Assembly: GCA_934247855.1 (NCBI GenBank)
Contig: CAKQKA010000095.1
Location: forward strand, 1 to 5,684
Length of the DNA: 5,684 nt
Reading direction: 5' to 3'
Source: an uncultured Clostridia bacterium
GTDB lineage: Bacteria; Bacillota; Clostridia; Christensenellales; Borkfalkiaceae
The position numbers were made by a program, and so were the translations under genes. Positions 1 to 4,667 of this stretch are shown piece after piece; position 1 is the stretch's first letter; each line of letters starts with the position of its first letter. The notes beneath the pieces are model-generated. The model did not search any database, was not told the origin of the DNA, and worked only from the letters and a program-made list of their open reading frames with translations.

Positions 1-1
1 G

Positions 2-2314
2 TATTACAAAATATCATATATTTTTACAGACGGACTGACGTTGTTTTTTACCTTCGCTTATCTCGTTAAAAATGGCGTTAAACGACCTATAGACCGCTTT
101 TTGCTGCTTGCGGCGTTAATTACTTTAATGCCGATACTGTGCGACGAATGTTGTATTGTTCTCAATTTCGGCTCGTATAACAGTTATGCCATGCGCTTCG
201 GATTTTTAAACGGGTTCTATTTTCTTTTCGTTGCCGCAAAGTTCTTAAACGGCTTTGCTACGGAAAAAGCGGAGGGTAACGCGCCTTTTCAAAGTTGCGG
301 CAAATTCAACGAAGAACAAGGAATTTCAAGACAATCGGGCGTCGTGAGGATAACTAAGGTTAACATTGTTTGTGCTGTATTGCTTACGTTTTTTTCATTC
401 GGATTTTTCCCAATATATTGGATTTATCTCATAGTCAAAAATTCACATTTACTTCAAAATAAGAGTACTTTTCAGAAAAAAAGTTGTATATGCGAAGTGC
501 TTTGCTTATTGTTTGTTCCGTTTTATTCATGGTATTGGTGGTATAAAAACGGTGAAAAGAACAAAAAGGCGTTTACGGAACAAGGTTATCATTCTTCAAG
601 CAGTGGCGTTTTGTTCCTTGTTTTAGCGATTTTTGGTTTTGGTATCATAAACGAAATAATTATACAGAACGATTTCAATCAAATTGATGGTGACGATTCT
701 TACGAATTGCAGCTTACAAAGTGGACGTTTTCTCTTACGCTTGCGGTGCTGTGCATAGGGGCGTTGGTCGGCGGATATTTTCTTTGCGTAGCGGCGCAGG
801 GTGATAAGATAGAAAAGTGGTTTTCTTCGCGGTTTGCTCATTCGTTGGGTGGGTTGGAAGTAACCGCCATTGTATTCGGAATAGTGGCGATAATCGCCTT
901 ATACGGCACTTTTTTGATAAAAAACAAAAAAATAGACAGGCGATTTTTCGCGATTATCATGCTCGTTATCGTATGCGGGCAAAGCGTGTTTTACACGGAA
1001 AATCTCGTTTACGGTAATAAGAAAGAAACCACCGATTTTGATCGGATCGGGGTGTTGACCGATTTTATAAAGACGACCGACGACGGCGAGTATTCTCGCA
1101 TAAAGATGAAACAGGATTATCTTACCGCCGATATGCCGTTCACTTTGCATACGCAGGCGTACAGCGTTTTTTCGTCGGTGATAGACGATAAAAACTATGC
1201 CCCCGCAAGATTTTTTGCTTACGGCGGCAACGGAAGCAATACGATAAAAAGCTATTACGGCACGTTTTTCGGCGATTGTATTCTGGGCAACCGTTATTAC
1301 ATTTCAAACAGTGCGAGCGTCGAACGCAATTATACTGCGGTTGTCGGTTATGACGTGGACAAAAACGGCAACAAGCTCGATACGGGCGATTACAGATTGT
1401 ATAAAAACAATTATGCTTTTCCTAATGCTTTCGTGGTCGGCGGTCGTGCGGGCGATTTTAATACCGACGATTTTAAATACGGTAATTTATACGATAAATA
1501 CTCCGTGCTCGTCAAGGCTTTGGGCGGCAAAGAGGCAACGGTGGACGTTGCGACCTCGCCGATAAGGGTATCCGCTTTAGAGGACGGTGCTTACAGGCTC
1601 AGCTATACGAGGAATGAACTCGGTAATTATTTTGTCGTGCTCGATTTCGGCGACAAAACGCCCGCAAAATATTCTCTCGGCTCGGGTGAAAACAAATACG
1701 ACGTCGAAAACAATTCGGTTTGCCTGTATAAATTCGGCAGCAATTATTCTACGTTCACTTTGTACTTCGACGACGCGACATTAACCGCGGACGACGTCAG
1801 GAACGGTGTTTCTTTGTACTGCATAACCGATGAAACGGTAAAAGCGATCTCAGCCGGGGCGCAGGCGCGTGCAGGCAAATCCAAGTTGTCGGCGGGTACG
1901 ATTTCGGTTACCGCAAGTGCCGAAGAGGGCGAGTATCTGTTTTTGAACTATATCGCTTTGCCAGGACACCGCGCAACTGTGAACGGCAAGGTTGTAGACA
2001 TAGACGATAACTTGCTCGGCTTTATGCTTATTCCGCTTGAAAAGGGCGAAAACAACATTGTCGTTTCATATAGTTCTCCGTACGTTAAATATGCCGTTTT
2101 CGGGCTTATAGCGGCACTTTTGGTCGGTTTTGCGTACTTAATTCTGACTAAAAAAACCAAGCTTTTCGGAGAGGGGTTTGCCAAAGTGATTAATATAGCG
2201 GCGTTGGCGTTATGTGCAGTTGTCGTTGCGGTGTTTATGGTATTCCCGCTCGGCGTTTTCGTGTATAAGTTCGTGTATTTTGTGATACAAAAAATAGCGG
2301 GGCTGTTCGCTTAA
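2..2314 (+). CDS. YfhO-family multi-pass membrane protein, 5'-partial, with embedded DUF4234-like segment
   Basis: The reading frame is open from base 2, before the first possible start (TTG at 41), so the true start is off the left edge; about 770 residues are visible. YfhO proteins are large envelope proteins, in some Firmicutes tied to glycosylation of wall or membrane polymers; the substrate cannot be told here. Family features seen: an N-terminal helix bundle (helices near bases 17-67, 98-172, 197-256, 722-796, 860-919, 944-994), the NSYAMRFGFLNGF stretch after helix two (about 179-217), a long extracytoplasmic region (about 995-1930), the PGHRATVNGK motif (1961-1990) followed by KGENNIVVSYSSPY, and two C-terminal helices (about 2087-2145 and 2189-2290). 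Oddity: bases 347-682 encode a separate three-helix block that reads as DUF4234 (FFPIYWIYL, then WYWWYKNGEK, then a helix with GFGIINEIIIQNDFN). Family assignment is strong; physiological role is unknown. Confidence 0.85.
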   Translation, partial: YYKISYIFTDGLTLFFTFAYLVKNGVKRPIDRFLLLAALITLMPILCDECCIVLNFGSYNSYAMRFGFLNGFYFLFVAAKFLNGFATEKAEGNAPFQSCGKFNEEQGISRQSGVVRITKVNIVCAVLLTFFSFGFFPIYWIYLIVKNSHLLQNKSTFQKKSCICEVLCLLFVPFYSWYWWYKNGEKNKKAFTEQGYHSSSSGVLFLVLAIFGFGIINEIIIQNDFNQIDGDDSYELQLTKWTFSLTLAVLCIGALVGGYFLCVAAQGDKIEKWFSSRFAHSLGGLEVTAIVFGIVAIIALYGTFLIKNKKIDRRFFAIIMLVIVCGQSVFYTENLVYGNKKETTDFDRIGVLTDFIKTTDDGEYSRIKMKQDYLTADMPFTLHTQAYSVFSSVIDDKNYAPARFFAYGGNGSNTIKSYYGTFFGDCILGNRYYISNSASVERNYTAVVGYDVDKNGNKLDTGDYRLYKNNYAFPNAFVVGGRAGDFNTDDFKYGNLYDKYSVLVKALGGKEATVDVATSPIRVSALEDGAYRLSYTRNELGNYFVVLDFGDKTPAKYSLGSGENKYDVENNSVCLYKFGSNYSTFTLYFDDATLTADDVRNGVSLYCITDETVKAISAGAQARAGKSKLSAGTISVTASAEEGEYLFLNYIALPGHRATVNGKVVDIDDNLLGFMLIPLEKGENNIVVSYSSPYVKYAVFGLIAALLVGFAYLILTKKTKLFGEGFAKVINIAALALCAVVVAVFMVFPLGVFVYKFVYFVIQKIAGLFA
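347..682 (+). other. DUF4234-like domain embedded in the YfhO frame
   Basis: This in-frame block has the DUF4234 pattern: a helix ending in an aromatic GFFPIYWIYL motif, a second short helix with WYWWYKNGEK, a QGYHSSSSGV linker and a third helix ending in GIINEIIIQNDFN. It sits in the loop after the third visible YfhO helix and before the helix at 722. Base composition differs: I count 74 G+C in 240 bases at 361-600 (31%) against 101 in 240 at 1261-1500 (42%) of the same gene, which suggests a later insertion, although hydrophobic coding sequence is itself T-rich. The function of DUF4234 is not known. Confidence 0.7.
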
Positions 2315-2329
2315 GTTTTTACGGCACGT

Positions 2330-2536
2330 TTTTTGATAAATGCTCAGGTTGCCTTCGTGTTGGCACCGCTAAAAAACTGAACCGAATAAACGGCTTGCGT
2401 TTGGCTGTGTGAAACGTTAAAACGTTACGGAAAACGCTTGCCGTTTATTGCTAAAGCCATGGGCTTAAAACAGTGTTATACGGATTGTAAAAAATGCGTG
2501 TTTTTCCCCGTAAATGACGACTTTATGACTTGCTCG
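2330..2536 (-). ncRNA. Candidate structured small RNA (unassigned)
   Basis: A spacer of about 200 bases with no plausible gene lies downstream of a promoter-like sequence on the minus strand. Read on that strand it would fold into several stems: AAGCC-CAU-GGCUU (about 2453-2466), the long 14/16 hairpin at 2447-2387, and GGUGCC...GGCAACC (about 2366-2346). Size and long imperfect hairpins would be compatible with a 6S-like RNA, but I could not match a family with confidence and no clear terminator closes it. It could equally be the 3' untranslated region of the upstream gene read on the plus strand. Confidence 0.22.
2387..2447. repeat. Long imperfect hairpin in the yfhO downstream spacer
   Basis: The arms TAAACGGCTTGCGTTT (2387-2402) and AAACGCTTGCCGTTTA (2432-2447) are inverted copies matching at 14 of 16 positions. 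The loop carries two AACGTT palindromes (2413-2418 and 2421-2426). No run of T follows on either side, so it is not a simple intrinsic terminator. It may be part of a structured RNA (see the candidate on the minus strand). Confidence 0.55.
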
Positions 2537-2542
2537 CGCAAC

Positions 2543-2571
2543 ATCATTATATAATAAATTCGTATTGTCAA
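2543..2571 (-). promoter_or_regulatory. Promoter-like sequence facing left
   Basis: On the minus strand there is a perfect TTGACA (2566-2571) followed after 17 bases by AATGAT (2543-2548). A better -10 box, TATAAT (2546-2551), is present but only 14 bases away. It points into the gene-free spacer, which is the main reason for suspecting an RNA there. Confidence 0.35.
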
Positions 2572-2596
2572 GAAAAAAACAAGAATTTTTTGAAAA

Positions 2597-2614
2597 ATTT
2601 TTTGATCAAAAAAT
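2597..2614. repeat. 18-bp perfect palindrome
   Basis: ATTTTTTGATCAAAAAAT is a perfect palindrome centred on GATC, within an AT-rich stretch. It could be a weak hairpin or a protein site; low base complexity makes it only modestly significant. Confidence 0.4.
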
Positions 2615-2633
2615 AAGCACGGTCAAAAATCAT

Positions 2634-2656
2634 TAAAAAAACCTGCAAATGCAGGC
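2634..2656 (-). terminator. Intrinsic terminator for the transposase transcript
   Basis: Read on the minus strand, the stem CCTGC/GCAGG (arms at 2642-2646 and 2651-2655, loop ATTT) is followed directly by seven T. It lies about 100 bases beyond the transposase stop codon. Confidence 0.65.
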
Positions 2657-2665
2657 AAAAATGAC

Positions 2666-2705
2666 AAAAACATCCTTTGAAAATTCAGCGGGTGTTTTTT
2701 CTTTT
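2666..2705 (+). terminator. Intrinsic terminator on the plus strand
   Basis: The arms 2671-2681 and 2684-2694 form a stem with one mismatch and two U-G wobbles that pair only in plus-strand RNA; five A before it pair with the T run after it, and TTTTTTCTTTT follows. The strand-specific wobbles argue that it works rightward, ending transcripts from the yfhO side about 350-390 bases past that gene. Confidence 0.6.
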
Positions 2706-2716
2706 AACGGCAAAAT

Positions 2717-2734
2717 AGCCGCATTACAGCGGCT
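2717..2734. repeat. Short perfect hairpin beside the transposase stop
   Basis: AGCCGC (2717-2722) and GCGGCT (2729-2734) form a six-base stem with loop ATTACA, just downstream of the transposase stop. On the minus strand it is followed only by ATTTT, so it is at best a weak terminator or an mRNA-stabilising hairpin. Confidence 0.45.
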
Positions 2735-2754
2735 TAAATAATTTGAGTATTCAA

Positions 2755-3807
2755 TTATAGATTTGCTAAAGCAGATTCGTATAAACTTTGAGGTGTAGAA
2801 TAACCTAAAACTTCTCGCGGAAAGTTATTCAACAAACGTTCTACTCGAATAATTTCAGTATCGGACACTTTTTCAAAATCAGTACCTTTAGGAAAAAATC
2901 TCCGGATATCACGATTCATTCTTTCGTTCGAACCTCTTTCGCAAGATGTATAAGGGTGACAATAATACATTTTCGTTCGGCAAACGGAATCATCAAAAAA
3001 GGAGCGCTCAAGACCGTCAACATCCGAAAACTCGCTACCGTTATCGACAGTAATGCTTTTAAACATTTTATCAAATTTATCACCAAACTTACGTTCCAAA
3101 AAGTCGATAGCGGCAACGACTGTTTTCGCCTTGCGGTCTTTTAAACGCATAATCAATTCCTTTCTCGTTTGCCGTTCGGTGAACACAAGAAGCACGGCTA
3201 AAGACGGTCCGACAACGCAATCCATTTCCCAGTTTCCAAATGTAATCCGTGAATCAATTTCTTCCGGGCGTAGCTCGATAGACGTACCGCGCGGCGGGCG
3301 CTTTGCCGTTGCTTTCTGATAACGTTTCTTCTTTTTATAACTAACTAAATCGGTCATTTCTATATGTAAAAATACACCTTCGCGAATATACCGATATAAG
3401 GTTGTTTTCGATATTTTCGTTTTAAAGGGATTGTTTTTCTTAAGTTCGCCGATTATCATACACGGCGTAAATTTATCTTCCAGTATACGCTTTTCAACAT
3501 ATTTCACAAATTCATAATCGTTTCCGAGTTTTATAGGTCTGCCTTTAAATGATAAATTTTCTTTATAATGCTGATCTCCGATATCAGCGCTGTATTCGGT
3601 CACATATTTGTAATGTCTTTCGCCGTATTTACTGACATATGTTACAACTTGACGTGTATATAATCCGCGTTTTATCTCGGCATACACCGTAGAGCGGTTA
3701 ACTTTAATTCTTTCCGCTATTTCGCTTACAGGTATTTTAGCCTTCAAACAACTTTCGATTATCAGTCGTTTGGTATAAGTCAGATGTTTTGCTCCTTTGT
3801 TGTACAT
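2755..3807 (-). CDS. IS30-family transposase (DDE type)
   Basis: This is a 350-residue cut-and-paste transposase that binds and joins insertion-sequence ends to new sites. The start at 3807 is chosen because AAGGGGGG (3815-3822) lies a few bases upstream; a start at 3837 would leave this site inside the gene and place the first codons in a hairpin. Residues 10-48 form an HTH domain (VSEIAERIKVNRSTVYAEIKRG), followed by a second basic DNA-binding region with a helix-turn-helix-like TPCMIIGELKKN. The catalytic core shows WEMD (D196), TVDNGSEF (D255) and RGSNE (E295), the IS30 DDE triad. The gap D255-E295 holds 39 residues against 33 in the family's prototype pattern, and CERGSNE replaces the common WERGSNE or WQRGTNE. 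The C-terminal FFPKGTDF and LNNFPREVLGYSTP motifs are typical. Length is normal and no frame break is visible, so it is probably intact. Confidence 0.95.
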   Translation of the reverse strand: MYNKGAKHLTYTKRLIIESCLKAKIPVSEIAERIKVNRSTVYAEIKRGLYTRQVVTYVSKYGERHYKYVTEYSADIGDQHYKENLSFKGRPIKLGNDYEFVKYVEKRILEDKFTPCMIIGELKKNNPFKTKISKTTLYRYIREGVFLHIEMTDLVSYKKKKRYQKATAKRPPRGTSIELRPEEIDSRITFGNWEMDCVVGPSLAVLLVFTERQTRKELIMRLKDRKAKTVVAAIDFLERKFGDKFDKMFKSITVDNGSEFSDVDGLERSFFDDSVCRTKMYYCHPYTSCERGSNERMNRDIRRFFPKGTDFEKVSDTEIIRVERLLNNFPREVLGYSTPQSLYESALANL

Positions 3808-3828
3808 TTTTATTCCCCCCTTTTGTAA

Positions 3829-3850
3829 CGCCCGCAAGCGGGCGATTTTT
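3829..3850 (+). terminator. GC-rich hairpin with T run in the transposase leader
   Basis: CGCCCGC (3829-3835) and GCGGGCG (3838-3844) are perfect inverted arms; in practice a CAAG-type loop forms. ATTTTT follows on the plus strand. Rightward it resembles a terminator. On the minus strand it sits immediately upstream of the transposase ribosome binding site and would fold in the mRNA leader. Confidence 0.5.
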
Positions 3851-3860
3851 CCGTCGCAAC

Positions 3861-3918
3861 AAAAAGGCGGCAGGGTGCTACGCGAGTTCTCGCTTTTCGC
3901 ACGCCTGCCGTCCTTTTT
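3861..3918. terminator. Strong bidirectional terminator-like cruciform
   Basis: AAAAAGG-CGGCAGG-GTGC (3861-3878) pairs with GCAC-g-CCTGCCG-t-CCTTTTT (3899-3918), and the loop has its own stem GCGAG-TT-CTCGC (3882-3893). With A before and T after, it can stop transcription both ways. It lies between the transposase and the palindromic repeat region, so it would block outside transcription from entering the transposase gene. Confidence 0.65.
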
Positions 3919-3929
3919 TTCTTTCGGCT

Positions 3930-4020
3930 TTATATGATGTCAAGGGGTTTCAAAATAATCGTTCCTTAATGCAGTAGCTTATCACGATTTTTTTGAAAAC
4001 TTTCCCTTGACATCATATAA
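3930..4020. repeat. 91-bp near-palindromic element (MITE-like)
   Basis: The outer arms TATATGATGTCAAGGG (3931-3946) and its exact inverse at 4004-4019 are perfect over 16 bases, plus one more pair at 3930/4020. The inner arms at 3947-3961 and 3985-4000 match with one mismatch and one extra base. Only about 23 bases in the centre are unpaired. No gene is inside. This organisation fits a miniature inverted-repeat element or a structured dispersed repeat. The TTGACA within the arms is placed too close to TATAA (three bases) to be a normal promoter. Confidence 0.65.
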
Positions 4021-4110
4021 TTTTCATTGTTTCGTCTTCGTTGCCGAAGCAACTCAAGGGAACAAGTTCCGCTTAAGTTGCCCCGTCGGCTTCAGACTAT
4101 ACAATGAAAA
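4021..4110. repeat. Second palindromic element, directly abutting the first
   Basis: TTTTCATTGT (4021-4030) and ACAATGAAAA (4101-4110) are exact inverted ends. The core at 4049-4081 folds as a long hairpin: GCAACT-c-AAG-GGAAC, loop AA, GTTCC-g-CTT-a-AGTTGC, with one mismatch and one bulge. A side hairpin GTTGC-CGAA-GCAAC (4040-4053) competes with it. With the neighbouring element it forms a continuous 181-bp block of hairpins with no coding capacity. Confidence 0.6.
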
Positions 4111-4132
4111 CCGCTTTTTTCTTTTTACCTCT

Positions 4133-4179
4133 GCAATCTAAGAGAACAAGTTCCCGCCCTTAGACCATTTGCCCGTCGG
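4133..4179. repeat. Diverged copy of the core hairpin, overlapping the HTH gene end
   Basis: This segment repeats the plan of 4049-4089: GCAA, a CTAAG-type arm, the GAACAAGTTC inner stem, a CTTAG-type arm, TTGC and then CCCGTCGG. Here TCTAAG (4137-4142) pairs exactly with CTTAGA (4159-4164), and GAAC/GTTC forms the inner stem. The right arm contains the stop codon of the minus-strand HTH gene. No terminator-like T run follows. Confidence 0.55.
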
Positions 4180-4372
4180 GTAAGATTATGTTTATTTCAA
4201 GTTTACAGCCCATCGCTTCAACAAGTTTTTGATAATCCGAAAGTTTAAAATTATTGATTTTCATTTTTTCGGCGATATTTGGCTGTTTTTGATTGCTTCG
4301 CTCGGCAAGTTGCGTTTGATTGATTTTTAGTTTAATCATTGCGATTTTTAATTTTTCGGTTAAATCTATCAT
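4160..4372 (-). CDS. Small HTH (Xre-like) transcriptional regulator
   Basis: This is a 70-residue DNA-binding protein consisting of little more than one HTH domain. Helices two and three are visible at residues 19-42 (QTQLAERSNQKQPNIAEKMK, then INNF), and the C-terminal part YQKLVEAMGCKLEINIILPDGQ is the usual strand-forming tail of these short Xre-type proteins found in clostridial mobile and phage-like regions. The start at 4372 is supported by AGGA (4382-4385) nine bases upstream. A promoter with perfect TATAAT lies at 4401-4429, so it is probably a single-gene unit. It is divergent from the nuclease-like gene at 4668, suggesting it may regulate itself and that neighbour. Its last codons and stop lie inside a repeat hairpin, which may have reshaped the C terminus. 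Specific target unknown. Confidence 0.8.
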   Translation of the reverse strand: MIDLTEKLKIAMIKLKINQTQLAERSNQKQPNIAEKMKINNFKLSDYQKLVEAMGCKLEINIILPDGQMV

Positions 4373-4400
4373 AGTTTTACGTCCTGAATGAGATAAGTTG

Positions 4401-4429
4401 ATTATATATTAAAAACGATATAAAAGCAA
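4401..4429 (-). promoter_or_regulatory. Promoter of the HTH regulator
   Basis: On the minus strand TTGCTT (4424-4429) and TATAAT (4401-4406) are 17 bases apart, placing the transcript start near 4394 and giving a short leader before the ATG at 4372. Confidence 0.6.
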
Positions 4430-4436
4430 ACGTTTT
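4412..4436. promoter_or_regulatory. Possible operator over the HTH promoter
   Basis: AAAACG (4412-4417) and CGTTTT (4431-4436) are inverted half-sites with centres 19 bases apart, covering the -35 box and spacer of the HTH promoter. Binding there by the HTH protein would give autorepression. A related AAACGAT occurs at 4575-4581 on the nuclease side. The motif is short and the region AT-rich, so this is tentative. Confidence 0.3.
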
Positions 4437-4470
4437 CTTGCTGTTTTTTTGTGTTTTTTTAAAAAATAAA

Positions 4471-4568
4471 CCGCGCTGAACAACCCTGAAAAACAACCAC
4501 GCTAAATACCGCAGCTCAACAACCACCCAGAACTACGACATCGAAGAGTAACCCCGGAACACAACCAC
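4471..4568 (+). other. A+C-rich island with AACAACCAC-type repeats
   Basis: This stretch of 98 bases holds 39 A, 37 C, 14 G and 8 T, in contrast to the AT-rich sequence either side. The motif CAACC(A)C recurs at about 4481, 4494, 4520 and 4562, with steps of 13, 26 and 42 bases. I see no start codon, no good reading frame without stops and little ability to fold. It could be an unstructured RNA segment, a protein-binding array or a fragment of a dispersed repeat. Confidence 0.45.
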
Positions 4569-4613
4569 GTTAACAAACGATTGTCAAATATTATATTTTT
4601 GAATTAAAAAAAA

Positions 4614-4642
4614 TTGACTTTTTATAAATGAATAGTTAGAAT
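4614..4642 (+). promoter_or_regulatory. Promoter of the zinc-ribbon/nuclease-like gene
   Basis: TTGACT (4614-4619) and TAGAAT (4637-4642) are separated by 17 bases, just upstream of the AAGGGG ribosome binding site (about 4654-4659) and the ATG at 4668. The leader would be short, about 20 bases. Confidence 0.65.
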
Positions 4643-4667
4643 TATACAAAAACAAGGGGAAAATTCA

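Larger units (their letters stand above)
2566..4013 (-). mobile_element. IS30-like insertion sequence, boundaries tentative
   Basis: The transposase shows that an IS30-family element is present. Ends are uncertain. One candidate pair is TGTCAAGAAAAA starting at 2566 and its approximate inverted copy, TGTCAAGGGAAA read on the minus strand from 4013: 10 of 12 positions match, then similarity fades. The span of 1448 bp is a little long for the family. I do not see an unambiguous target duplication. The real ends could be nearer, for example right of 2700 and left of 3930. Confidence 0.35.

Noticed and set aside
41..43. TTG at 41 as the real start of the yfhO-like gene
   Set aside because: The same frame is open to the left edge and encodes membrane-helix residues upstream; there is no ribosome binding site before 41.
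899..1150. Minus-strand open frames inside yfhO (also 623-841 and 1948-2184)
   Set aside because: These are antisense to a well-supported gene, with no ribosome binding sites and compositions expected from the complementary strand.
2315..2570. tRNA, tmRNA or RNase P RNA in the spacer after yfhO
   Set aside because: I could not find a cloverleaf, a T-loop with CCA end, or the conserved RNase P core motifs on either strand.
3789..3977. A 62-codon plus-strand open frame over the transposase start and the upstream hairpins
   Set aside because: It runs antisense to the transposase start and through two hairpins and a palindrome, has no ribosome binding site and no recognisable protein features.
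4008..4022. TTGACA followed by TATAAT in the right arm of the 91-bp palindrome, as a promoter
   Set aside because: Only three bases separate the two boxes, far from the normal 16-18, and the same sequence is fixed by the inverted repeat.
4471..4568. CRISPR-like array, because of the repeated CAACCAC motif
   Set aside because: The repeats are 7-9 bases long with uneven spacing; there are no repeat-spacer units and no cas genes nearby.
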